NCBI GenBank assembly: GCA_018223125.1
Contig: JAAEZA010000013.1
Location: 1-49,050 of the forward strand
Reading direction: 5' to 3'
Length of the DNA: 49,050 bases
DNA from: Paracoccaceae bacterium
GTDB taxonomy: Bacteria; Pseudomonadota; Alphaproteobacteria; Rhodobacterales; Rhodobacteraceae
Shown here: one piece after another, positions 1-7,565 of the stretch
How positions within the stretch are numbered: the stretch's first letter is position 1
Layout: every line of letters begins with the position of its first letter
The notes under the pieces: generated by a model
What the model was told of the DNA's origin: nothing
Databases searched by the model: none
The model's input: the letters and a program-made list of their open reading frames with translations, nothing else
Translations under genes and position numbers: made by a program

Positions 1-338
1 AGTATCAGGCGCTGCCCGAAGACCTGCAAGCCATCGTGCGCGATGTCTGTCAGGCGGAATACGATCAGGTTGCATCCGATTTCTATGCAAACGATCCCCG
101 TGCGCTGCAAACGCTGGTCAATGATCACGGCGTGAACATCCGCCAGTTCCCCGAGGAAATCCTCAAGGCTGGTGCAGAAGCTGCAAGCGAGATCATGACT
201 GGCCTGCGCGATTCTGACGATGCACTGGTGAAAAAGACGGCCGAGAGCTTTATTGAATCCCTGAACATCCTGCGTCAGCGTTCCCAGTCGACAGACGGGG
301 CTTTCGTGAACGCACGGGAAAAATACTTTAAAATCTGA
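1..338 (+). CDS. TRAP transporter solute-binding protein (DctP family), 3' end only
   Basis: This is the C-terminal part of a periplasmic substrate-binding protein of a TRAP transporter. The gene starts left of the window; the first complete codon is at position 3 and the stop TGA is at 336-338. About 111 residues are visible, mostly amphipathic helices, which fits the C-terminal helical region of the DctP fold. The main support is context: the small (DctQ) and large (DctM) permease genes follow on the same strand. The protein would capture an organic acid or related solute outside the membrane and hand it to DctQM for Na+-driven uptake. The substrate cannot be read from this fragment. A strong terminator lies between this gene and dctQ, so the binding protein is probably made in excess over the permeases. 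Confidence 0.75.
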   Translation, partial: YQALPEDLQAIVRDVCQAEYDQVASDFYANDPRALQTLVNDHGVNIRQFPEEILKAGAEAASEIMTGLRDSDDALVKKTAESFIESLNILRQRSQSTDGAFVNAREKYFKI

Positions 339-404
339 TGGTGAAAGGGACTGCGGGGCAGGGGGCTTTGCCGCCGCGCAGCGCCGTCCTTCTGATCCAG
401 ACCA

Positions 405-436
405 CACCCGCCGGAGAAATCCGGCGGGTGTTTTCG
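405..436 (+). terminator. Rho-independent terminator or attenuator between dctP and dctQ
   Basis: A perfect 11-bp stem (405-415 pairing with 420-430) with a GAAA loop is followed by TTTTCGTTT. It sits 67 nt after the dctP stop and 161 nt before dctQ. Read-through past it would allow differential expression of binding protein and permeases. Confidence 0.85.
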
Positions 437-596
437 TTTGACGTGTTCCTGCAACGGGGCGGTGTCGGATCGGGCGCAAAGCGTTGTGGCCTGTAGAAAA
501 GCGGCGTTTTTCTCTAAAAACCGGTTGTTTCACGTCGCTGCGCTCTTGCATCACCTTGGCGCAATGGGGAAAAGGCAGCGAAAGAGGAGGCGTCCT

Positions 597-1163
597 ATGC
601 AATTCTTAGCGCACTGTGCCAGCGTCATTTGCCATATCAACAACAGTTTGGGAAAGATTTTTGCCTGGCTGTCTCTGGGTATCGTGCTGGTCTGTTTCAC
701 CGTTGTCGTGCAGCGGTATGTTTTTGCGACCAGCTACGTCTGGATGCAGGATCTCTACATCTGGCTGAACGGGGCGATGTTTACGGGAGTGGCCGGATTT
801 GCCCTGCTGCGGAATGATCATGTGCGGGTGGATATTTTCTATCGCCCTGCCAGTATCCGCACCAAGGCGATGATTGATCTGACAGGGGTTATCGTGTTTC
901 TGCTGCCCTTCACATGGGTGGTCTACACCTACAGTATGCCTTTTGTGATGCGGGCATGGGGCTATAGCGAAGCTTCGGCCAATGTGGGCGGGATGCCCGG
1001 TCTGTTCATCCTCAAGAGCTTTATCATCGGTTTTGCAATCCTGCTGGCCCTTCAGGGGGTGGCAATGGTGGTGCGTTCGATCCTCGTGCTTGGCGGGCGG
1101 CCCGAACTTGTGCCGCCGCAGATCCGCTATGGCGCCGCCACAGCCGAAACCCCAGACGTGTAA
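597..1163 (+). CDS. TRAP transporter small permease (DctQ family)
   Basis: Small membrane subunit of the TRAP transporter, 188 residues from ATG 597. The frame is open further upstream, but ATG 597 has a strong AGAGGAGG Shine-Dalgarno about 6 nt before it and gives the usual DctQ length. Four hydrophobic segments are visible (about residues 17-37, 50-70, 92-112 and 135-160), the second near the short WMQDLYIWL stretch typical of this family. DctQ pairs with the large permease and is thought to help dock the binding protein. It ends 12 nt before dctM, so the two are co-transcribed. Substrate unknown. Confidence 0.88.
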   Translation: MQFLAHCASVICHINNSLGKIFAWLSLGIVLVCFTVVVQRYVFATSYVWMQDLYIWLNGAMFTGVAGFALLRNDHVRVDIFYRPASIRTKAMIDLTGVIVFLLPFTWVVYTYSMPFVMRAWGYSEASANVGGMPGLFILKSFIIGFAILLALQGVAMVVRSILVLGGRPELVPPQIRYGAATAETPDV

Positions 1164-1175
1164 GAAAGATTTCCA

Positions 1176-2567
1176 ATGGATCCAGTACTAATCGGCGAGC
1201 TCCTCTCGGGGTTGATGTTCTTTGGCATTATCGGCTTTCTTCTGCTCGGGTTTCCGGTGGCCTTTACGCTGGCAGGGGTGTCCCTGTTGTTCGGGCTTTT
1301 GGGGATGGTGTTCGGAGTGTTCGACCCCAGTAACTTCGGTTCTTTGCCCAACCGCTATATCGGGTTTATGACGAATGAGGTTCTGGTGGCGGTGCCGCTG
1401 TTCATCTTTATGGGGGTGATGCTGGAGCGTTCCAACATTGCGGAGCAACTGCTTTTGACGATGGGCAAGCTGTTCGGTTCCCTGCGTGGCGGGCTTGGCT
1501 TTTCGGTGGTGATTGTCGGGGCCATGCTGGCGGCATCTACTGGGGTTGTCGGGGCGACTGTGGTGACTATGGGGCTGATTTCCCTGCCAGCGATGCTGCG
1601 GGCAGGATATGATCCCAAACTTGCCACCGGTGTTATCTGTGCCAGCGGCACGCTCGGACAGATTATTCCACCTTCTACAGTGCTGATCTTTATGGGCGAT
1701 ATGTTGTCGGGCATTAACAGTCAGGTTCAGATGGCCAAGGGCAATTTCGCACCGACGCCGGTGTCTGTTGGCGATCTGTTTGCCGGCGCCCTGCTGCCCG
1801 GTGTGCTGCTGGTTGGTTTGTATCTGGCCTATGTGGCCTTCAAGGCGTTCACCGACCCGCAAAGCTGCCCTGCGATGCCCGTGTCCGAGGAAGAAAGGCG
1901 TGGCCTGTGGCGGGAAGTCCTTGTGGCGCTGGTGCCGCCTTTCCTGCTGATTATGGCGGTGCTCGGCTCCATTCTGGGGGGGATTGCCACCCCGACCGAA
2001 GCGGCTTCTGTCGGGGCTGTGGGCGCGATGGTGCTGGCGGCGCTGCGCTGGCGCCTGTCCTTTGCGGTGCTGAAAGATACGGTGATTTCTGCGGCTACGA
2101 TCACCAGTATGGTGTTTGTGATCCTGATGGGGGCTTCTGTGTTTTCGATTGTGTTCCGTCTGATGGGCGGGGACGATTTGGTGCATGAATTCCTGTCGAA
2201 CCTGCCGGGCGGCACGCTGATGGCGGTGGCTGTGGTGATGGCAATCATGTTCGTGCTCGGCTTCATCCTCGACACCTTCGAGATCATCTTCATCGTGATC
2301 CCGATCACCGCACCGATCCTGCTGGCGCTGGATGTGGACCCGATCTGGCTGGGCGTGATTGTGGGGGTCAACCTGCAAACATCCTTCCTGACACCCCCTT
2401 TCGGTTTTGCGCTGTTCTACCTGCGCGGGGTTGCACCGGACGGACTGCCAACATCTGCGATCTACAAGGGCATTCTGCCCTTTGTCCTGCTTCAGATCGT
2501 GGCGATTGCCTGTCTGTTCCTGTTCCCCCAGATCGTGACATGGCTGCCTAAGGTGATTTCAGGCTGA
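1176..2567 (+). CDS. TRAP transporter large permease (DctM family)
   Basis: Main translocating subunit of the TRAP transporter, 463 residues, in the inner membrane. The sequence is almost wholly hydrophobic, with about a dozen membrane segments. Family hallmarks visible are VPLFIFMGVMLERS near residue 70, the GVVGATVVTMGLISLPAM region near 125 and the SGTLGQIIPPS re-entrant motif near 160. It is longer than the roughly 425-residue DctM of classic C4-dicarboxylate systems, with an added hydrophilic loop around residues 180-245; this resembles the large permeases usually annotated for mannitol or chloroaromatic acids, though that is a weak guide to substrate. It lies 12 nt after dctQ and is followed by a terminator. 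Confidence 0.92.
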   Translation: MDPVLIGELLSGLMFFGIIGFLLLGFPVAFTLAGVSLLFGLLGMVFGVFDPSNFGSLPNRYIGFMTNEVLVAVPLFIFMGVMLERSNIAEQLLLTMGKLFGSLRGGLGFSVVIVGAMLAASTGVVGATVVTMGLISLPAMLRAGYDPKLATGVICASGTLGQIIPPSTVLIFMGDMLSGINSQVQMAKGNFAPTPVSVGDLFAGALLPGVLLVGLYLAYVAFKAFTDPQSCPAMPVSEEERRGLWREVLVALVPPFLLIMAVLGSILGGIATPTEAASVGAVGAMVLAALRWRLSFAVLKDTVISAATITSMVFVILMGASVFSIVFRLMGGDDLVHEFLSNLPGGTLMAVAVVMAIMFVLGFILDTFEIIFIVIPITAPILLALDVDPIWLGVIVGVNLQTSFLTPPFGFALFYLRGVAPDGLPTSAIYKGILPFVLLQIVAIACLFLFPQIVTWLPKVISG

Positions 2568-2597
2568 TCCGCCGCACATCACTACAACAAGCGCCAA

Positions 2598-2628
2598 GGC
2601 CGTCTGTGATCCCGCAGACGGTCTTTTT
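2598..2628 (+). terminator. Terminator after dctM
   Basis: Stem 2600-2606 (CCGTCTG) pairs with 2615-2621 (CAGACGG), extended by a G-U and a G-C pair, and is followed by TCTTTTT. It lies about 30 nt after the dctM stop and closes the TRAP operon. Confidence 0.8.
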
Positions 2629-2660
2629 CGTGCCATGGGGGCAAAGGGGCGGGGTGGAAA

Positions 2661-2688
2661 CACAAAAGGCCACCCGAAGGTGGCCTTT
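2661..2688 (-). terminator. Terminator of tRNA-Gly copy nearest the TRAP operon
   Basis: Stem 2668-2674 with 2679-2685. Read on the minus strand the loop is UUCG closed by C-G, an unusually stable tetraloop, and the stem is followed by TTTTGTGTTT. Confidence 0.8.
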
Positions 2689-2717
2689 GTATCATCCTGC
2701 CATGGCAGGGAGCGAAT

Positions 2718-2792
2718 TGGAGCGGGCGATGAGATTCGAACTCACGACCCTAACCTTGGCAAGGTTATGCTCTACCCCTGAGCTACGCCCGC
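2718..2792 (-). tRNA. tRNA-Gly (anticodon GCC), copy 1
   Basis: On the minus strand the 7-bp acceptor stem GCGGGCG/CGCCCGC, a D-loop with GTAGCTCAGGGGTAGAGC, the anticodon loop TTGCCAA (anticodon GCC) and the T-arm GTTCGAATC are all visible. Discriminator T (2721) and an encoded CCA (2720-2718) complete a 75-nt tRNA-Gly that reads GGC and GGU codons. Confidence 0.96.
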
Positions 2793-2810
2793 GTCCTTTT
2801 CGTGAGGCAG

Positions 2811-2840
2811 CGTATAACGAGAAACAGGGACCCAGCACAA
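2811..2840 (-). promoter_or_regulatory. Promoter of tRNA-Gly copy 1
   Basis: Minus-strand -35 TTGTGC (2840-2835) and -10 TATACG (2816-2811) are 18 bp apart, about 18 nt before the tRNA 5' end. Both boxes are identical in the second repeat unit, while intervening bases differ, which supports function. Confidence 0.65.
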
Positions 2841-2865
2841 GGGGAAAATTACCGGACTTCGGAAA

Positions 2866-2893
2866 CACAAAAGGCCACCCGAAGGCGGCCTTT
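2866..2893 (-). terminator. Terminator of tRNA-Gly copy 2
   Basis: Same hairpin as in copy 1, with one change (GGCCACC/GGCGGCC). In minus-strand RNA the changed position is a G-U wobble, but in plus-strand RNA it would be an A-C mismatch. The change is therefore tolerated only in the minus direction, confirming which strand the terminator serves. Confidence 0.8.
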
Positions 2894-2922
2894 GTATCAT
2901 CCTGCTGTGGCAGGGAGCGAAT

Positions 2923-2997
2923 TGGAGCGGGCGATGAGATTCGAACTCACGACCCTAACCTTGGCAAGGTTATGCTCTACCCCTGAGCTACGCCCGC
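2923..2997 (-). tRNA. tRNA-Gly (anticodon GCC), copy 2
   Basis: Identical to the other copy, 205 bp away: acceptor GCGGGCG, anticodon loop TTGCCAA, T-arm GTTCGAATC, encoded CCA. It is the upstream copy in the direction of transcription. Confidence 0.96.
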
Positions 2998-3015
2998 GTC
3001 CTTTTCGTGAGGCAG

Positions 3016-3045
3016 CGTATAGCGAGAAACCGAGACCCTGCACAA
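3016..3045 (-). promoter_or_regulatory. Promoter of tRNA-Gly copy 2
   Basis: Minus-strand -35 TTGTGC (3045-3040), 18-bp spacer, -10 TATACG (3021-3016). The tRNA 5' end follows about 18 nt downstream. Confidence 0.65.
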
Positions 3046-3092
3046 GGGGAAAATGAACAAAAAACCGAAAAAAGATCACTTGGCCGGAAGGG

Positions 3093-3920
3093 CTAGGGCA
3101 CGGGGTTTTCTGTATGGGTGTTAAGGGTCTCTTGCACCAGATCGAAGTCCTCGGAATGCACGATTAGCCCGTCTTCCGTCAGCAGGATCACCCCGTAGGC
3201 CGCAGGTTCCGTGGTGCCAAGTGTCATTTCGGCGGTATCAATCGCCAGCGGCATCTGGTGGCAGGTGCTTTTCAGCATGGAAAAGCCGAATCCGTCCCAG
3301 TGTCCTGAAATTGTGCGGTGGATATGACCACAGATCAGATGCACCGGCACGCCAGCGTCTTTCAGCACCGACAGCATCCTTGCATCGTCGCGCATCCGGA
3401 TCTGGTCCATGCCCTTGAACCCAACCCGAAACGGCGGGTGGTGGGAAAACAGCGCAACCCGCTGCCCCGCCGTTTTCGCCTCTGAGAGCTGACTTGTCAG
3501 CCAATCAAACCGCTGGTCGCAATAAGCCCCGAAATGGGCATAGGAGACCGCAGGGGGCCCGAACAGTGTGTCGAGTGTCAGAACCCGCACAGATCCGTAG
3601 ATGTGGCAGGTCTGGAGAAAACCCGCAGCATCACAAACCGCCTGTGGCATCTTTTGAACCAGATTGTCCCGCACGTCGTGGTTGCCTGCCATCAGGGTGA
3701 CGGGGACGGATACATCCTGCAGGATGCGTTGCACGCGGTCGTATTCTTCGGGGGCGCCGGTATCGGCCAGATCGCCCATCAGGATGATCCGCTCCGCGTC
3801 TGCGTGGTGGCGCAGACCGTGGGCCAAGGCCCGTTCGAATTGCTCAAACGGATCAAGTCCGATGATCTTCTGGCCTTCGGGTTTCATATGAATGTCGGTG
3901 AAGGCCAGAAGTTTGTGCAT
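3093..3920 (-). CDS. Metallophosphoesterase, CpdA-like (class III cyclic nucleotide phosphodiesterase family)
   Basis: A 275-residue calcineurin-like phosphoesterase. The full set of metal ligands is visible: D9 and H11 (TDIH), D50 (GDLADTG), N80 and H81 (GNHD), H160 (SHHPP), H199 and H201 (GHIHR). Length and motif spacing match the CpdA/Icc and GpdQ group, which hydrolyse 3',5'-cAMP or glycerophosphodiesters with two metal ions in the cytoplasm. Sequence alone does not separate these two activities. The start ATG lies 4 nt after the stop of pyruvate carboxylase, so translation of the two is probably coupled. A T-rich stretch follows, but I see no clear terminator hairpin before the tRNA units. 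Confidence 0.85.
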   Translation of the reverse strand: MHKLLAFTDIHMKPEGQKIIGLDPFEQFERALAHGLRHHADAERIILMGDLADTGAPEEYDRVQRILQDVSVPVTLMAGNHDVRDNLVQKMPQAVCDAAGFLQTCHIYGSVRVLTLDTLFGPPAVSYAHFGAYCDQRFDWLTSQLSEAKTAGQRVALFSHHPPFRVGFKGMDQIRMRDDARMLSVLKDAGVPVHLICGHIHRTISGHWDGFGFSMLKSTCHQMPLAIDTAEMTLGTTEPAAYGVILLTEDGLIVHSEDFDLVQETLNTHTENPVP

Positions 3921-3924
3921 AAGG

Positions 3925-6900
3925 TCAGGTCTCGAATTCGATTAACAGATCTTTTGCGTCAACCTGCGATCCGGCCGGCGCATGAACGGTTTTGATTGTG
4001 CCGTCCGTTTCCGCGTAAATACCAGTTTCCATTTTCATGGCTTCAATGGTCAGCAACATATCGCCCGATTTCACCGCCTGTCCAGCACTCACCACCACGG
4101 AAGAGATCACACCTGGCATCGGTGCACCGATATGGGCAGGGTTTCCGGCCTCGGCCTTGGCCCGTTTTGCCGAAGTTGCAGCCGCTTTGCGGTCTGTGAC
4201 GCGCACGGTGCGGGGTTGGCCGTTCAGTTCAAAGAACACACGCGCCTCGCCGCCTTCATCGGTTTCCCCCACGGCCTGCAGGCGGATTTCAAGGGTCTTG
4301 CCCGGATCAATCTCGGCGCTGATCTGTTCGCCCGGCTCCATGCCGTAAAAGAAGGTTTTGGTGGGCAGGGTGCGCACAGGGCCATAGGTCCGGTGGCGGC
4401 CCATATAATCCAGAAAGACCTTGGGGTACATCAGGTAGCCGTTCAGGTCTTCGCCGTCCACCTCGTAGCCGTTCAGTTCTGCGGACAGTTCCGCACGGAC
4501 CTCGTCCAGATCAACGGGTTGCATATGGGCACCCGGACGGGTGGTGGCAGGGGTGTCGCCTTTCAGGATTTTGGCTTGCAGCTTCGGCGGGAAGCCCCCC
4601 GGAGGCTGGCCGAGATTGCCGCGCATCATATCGACCACACTGTCAGGGAAGGCCACGTCTGTCTTGGGGTTCTCTACTTCTGCACGGGTCAGGTTCTGGC
4701 TGACCATCATCAGCGCCATATCGCCAACCACTTTGGAACTGGGTGTCACCTTCACGATATCCCCGAACATCTGGTTCACATCTGCATAGGTCTGGGCCAC
4801 CTCGTGCCAGCGGTCTTCCAGCCCCAAGGAACGGGCCTGCGCTTTGAGGTTGGTAAACTGGCCGCCGGGCATTTCGTGCAGATAGACTTCGGAGGCGGGG
4901 GACATCAGACCGGATTCAAAGGCAGCGTATTGGGCGCGCACGCCTTCCCAGTAATCCGAAATCTCGCGTACGGCTTTGATGTCCAGTCCGGTATCGCGGT
5001 CTGTGTGGCGCAGGGCCTCTACGATAGAGCCGAGACAGGGCTGCGAGGTGCCACCGGAAAACGCATCCATTGCTGCATCAACCGCATCGACACCGGCTTC
5101 GGCGGCGGCCAGAACTGTCGCCCCTGCAATGCCGGAGGTATCATGGGTGTGGAAATGGATCGGCAGGCCGACCTCTTCTTTCAGGGCTTTGACCAGAACA
5201 CGGGCAGAGGCCGGTTTCAGCAGCCCGGCCATGTCTTTCAGGCCGATCAGATGGGCGCCTGCGGCTTTCAGGTCTTTGCCCATATTGACGTAGTAGTTCA
5301 GATCGTATTTGGCACGGTCCGCATCCAGAATATCGCCGGTGTAACAGATGGTGGCTTCGCAGATCTTGCCGCTGTCCACCACGGCATCCATCGCGACACG
5401 CATGTTTTCCACCCAGTTCAGGCTGTCGAACACGCGGAACACATCAACGCCGGTTTCTGCGGCCTGACGGACGAACTCCTGCACCACATTATCGGGATAG
5501 TTGGTATAGCCGACACCGTTGCTGGCCCGCAGCAGCATTTGGGTCATCAGGTTGGGCATGCGTGCACGCAGATCCCGCAGGCGCTGCCAGGGGCATTCCT
5601 GCAAAAAGCGGTAGGCCACGTCAAAGGTCGCACCACCCCAGCATTCCATGCTGAACAGTTGCGGCAGGTTGTGGGAGTAGGCTTCGGCCACTGCGATCAT
5701 ATCGTGGGAGCGCATCCTTGTCGCCAGCAGGGACTGGTGCCCGTCACGCATGGTAGTGTCTGTCAGCAGCAGTTGCTTTTGTTCCCCGAGCCAGTCCACC
5801 ACGGCCTGTGCGCCCTTGTCTTCAAGCAGGTTGCGGGTGCCATAGGCGGGTTGTTCCGCGCGGTTCGCAGGCGGTTTCGGTGCCTTGGCGGTTGCAGCGG
5901 GTTTGGGGCGGCCTTCCACATCGGGATGGCCGTTCACGGTAATGTCCGCCACATAGGTCAGGATCTTTGTGGCACGGTCACGGCGTTTCTTGAAGCGGAA
6001 CAGCTCGGGCGTGGAGTCGATGAATTTGGTGGTATAGCTGTTGTCCAGAAAGGTCGGATGTTTCAGCAGGTTTTCCACAAAGGCAATGTTTGTGGACACA
6101 CCGCGAATGCGGAATTCCCGCAGGGCGCGGTCCATACGGGCGATAGCCTCGGTCGGGGTGGGGGCCCAGGCGGTGACTTTTTCAAGCAGGGAATCATAAT
6201 AGCGCGTGATGACAGCGCCGGAATAAGCGGTGCCGCCGTCCAGACGGATCCCCATGCCGGTTGCGCCGCGATAGGCGGTGATGCGGCCGTAATCGGGAAT
6301 GAAGTTGTTTTGCGGGTCTTCGGTTGTCACACGGCACTGCATGGCATGGCCGCGCAATTGCACACCGGCCTGACTGGCCACGCCGGTGGCTTCGGCCAGT
6401 GTTGCGCCTTCGGCAATCTTGATCTGGCTGCGCACAATATCAATGCCGGTGACTTCTTCGGTGACGGTGTGTTCCACCTGCACGCGGGGGTTGACCTCGA
6501 TGAAGAAGAATTCCTGCGTGTCCATATCCATCAGGAATTCAACTGTGCCGGCACATTCATAGCCCACATGGGCGCAGATCTTGCGGCCCAAAGCGCAAAG
6601 CTCCTCGCGCTGTTCTTGCGACAGATAGGGGGCAGGGGCCCGTTCGACCACTTTCTGATTGCGCCGCTGGACCGAACAGTCCCGCTCCCACAAGTGATAA
6701 ATCTCGCCGTGCTGGTCGCCAAGGATCTGAACCTCTACGTGGCGGGCACGCTGTACAAGCCGTTCAAGATAGCCTTCACCGTTGCCAAAGGCGGCTTCGG
6801 CCTCGCGGCGGCCTTCCAGCACCTTTTCTTCCAACTCGTCCGGAGACATGATGGGCCGCATTCCGCGGCCGCCGCCGCCCCAGCTTGCCTTGAGCATGAA

Positions 6901-7371
6901 GGGATAGCCCACCTCGGCCGCCATACGGTGCACTTCGTCCATATCGTCGGGCAGAACTTCAGTGGCAGGAACAACGGGCACGCCAGCCTCGATCGCAACG
7001 CGCCGCGCGCTGGCCTTGTCCCCAAGCTGGCGCATGGTTTCGGCCTTAGGGCCGATGAACGTGATTCCCGCAGCGGTGCAGGCATCAACAAAGTCGGGGT
7101 TCTCCGACAGCAGGCCATAACCCGGATGAATTGCATCAGCGCCGCTCATCTTGGCGACGCGGATAATTTCCTCAATCGACAGATAAGCCGCCACAGGGCC
7201 AAGACCTTCTCCGATTTTATAGGCTTCATCCGCTTTGAACCGATGCAACCCCAGCTTGTCTTCCTCTGCGTAGACGGCTACCGTCCGTTTTCCCATCTCA
7301 TTGGCGGCGCGCATGATGCGAATGGCGATTTCACCACGGTTGGCGATCAGGATTTTGGAGAAGTTTTTCAT
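3925..7371 (-). CDS. pyc: Pyruvate carboxylase
   Basis: Biotin-dependent, ATP-driven carboxylation of pyruvate to oxaloacetate, an anaplerotic reaction in the cytoplasm. At 1148 residues it is a full-length single-chain enzyme. Domains in order: biotin carboxylase (about 1-450, with the glycine-rich ATP-grasp loop SWGGGGRGMR near 165 and FIEVNPRVQVEHTVTE near 290), HMGL-like carboxyltransferase (about 530-800, opening with TDTTMRDGHQSLLATR), the conserved PYC/OADA tetramerization region, and a C-terminal biotinyl domain with biotin-accepting K1113 in EAMKMET. The Shine-Dalgarno AAGGA precedes ATG 7371. It is the first gene of a two-gene unit with the metallophosphoesterase. A long open frame on the opposite strand is an artefact of codon bias. 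Confidence 0.98.
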   Translation of the reverse strand: MKNFSKILIANRGEIAIRIMRAANEMGKRTVAVYAEEDKLGLHRFKADEAYKIGEGLGPVAAYLSIEEIIRVAKMSGADAIHPGYGLLSENPDFVDACTAAGITFIGPKAETMRQLGDKASARRVAIEAGVPVVPATEVLPDDMDEVHRMAAEVGYPFMLKASWGGGGRGMRPIMSPDELEEKVLEGRREAEAAFGNGEGYLERLVQRARHVEVQILGDQHGEIYHLWERDCSVQRRNQKVVERAPAPYLSQEQREELCALGRKICAHVGYECAGTVEFLMDMDTQEFFFIEVNPRVQVEHTVTEEVTGIDIVRSQIKIAEGATLAEATGVASQAGVQLRGHAMQCRVTTEDPQNNFIPDYGRITAYRGATGMGIRLDGGTAYSGAVITRYYDSLLEKVTAWAPTPTEAIARMDRALREFRIRGVSTNIAFVENLLKHPTFLDNSYTTKFIDSTPELFRFKKRRDRATKILTYVADITVNGHPDVEGRPKPAATAKAPKPPANRAEQPAYGTRNLLEDKGAQAVVDWLGEQKQLLLTDTTMRDGHQSLLATRMRSHDMIAVAEAYSHNLPQLFSMECWGGATFDVAYRFLQECPWQRLRDLRARMPNLMTQMLLRASNGVGYTNYPDNVVQEFVRQAAETGVDVFRVFDSLNWVENMRVAMDAVVDSGKICEATICYTGDILDADRAKYDLNYYVNMGKDLKAAGAHLIGLKDMAGLLKPASARVLVKALKEEVGLPIHFHTHDTSGIAGATVLAAAEAGVDAVDAAMDAFSGGTSQPCLGSIVEALRHTDRDTGLDIKAVREISDYWEGVRAQYAAFESGLMSPASEVYLHEMPGGQFTNLKAQARSLGLEDRWHEVAQTYADVNQMFGDIVKVTPSSKVVGDMALMMVSQNLTRAEVENPKTDVAFPDSVVDMMRGNLGQPPGGFPPKLQAKILKGDTPATTRPGAHMQPVDLDEVRAELSAELNGYEVDGEDLNGYLMYPKVFLDYMGRHRTYGPVRTLPTKTFFYGMEPGEQISAEIDPGKTLEIRLQAVGETDEGGEARVFFELNGQPRTVRVTDRKAAATSAKRAKAEAGNPAHIGAPMPGVISSVVVSAGQAVKSGDMLLTIEAMKMETGIYAETDGTIKTVHAPAGSQVDAKDLLIEFET

Positions 7372-7565
7372 CTGGGCTTGGTCCTTTTCGGGCTGGCCTG
7401 TGTCATTTCAGACGTTTCGTGAAGAATGGGTAACGTGGATGATGCTGCGGCGCAACAAAATCGATATTTTTTTATGCAGTTCATTCCGGAGAGTTTTCGC
7501 TTTCGGGTGGAACATTTTGTGAACACGCGCTTTAACTCGTGCAGGTAAGGGGATAGGATACCGCA

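Larger units (their letters stand above)
2656..3054 (-). repeat. Tandem duplication of a whole tRNA-Gly transcription unit (2 x 194 bp)
   Basis: Positions 2656-2849 and 2861-3054 are near-identical direct repeats, offset exactly 205 bp, with 11 bp between them. Each copy carries, on the minus strand, a promoter, a tRNA-Gly(GCC) gene and a terminator. Differences are few and fall outside the tRNA: the two tRNA sequences are identical as I read them. Confidence 0.93.

Noticed and set aside
438-596. Longer N-terminus for the DctQ protein
   Set aside because: The upstream part is Cys/Arg-rich, not membrane-like, and the strong Shine-Dalgarno supports ATG 597.
2606-3056. Frames of 84-126 codons over the tRNA-Gly repeats
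   Set aside because: They read through tRNA genes and the duplicated flanks; the repeated peptide is a by-product of the DNA duplication.
3982-7422. Open frame of 1146 codons on the strand opposite pyc
   Set aside because: It mirrors the codon bias of pyc, has His/Gly/Phe-rich composition and no domain-like features. Similar antisense frames face murE (32440-34032) and tldD (42070-43629).
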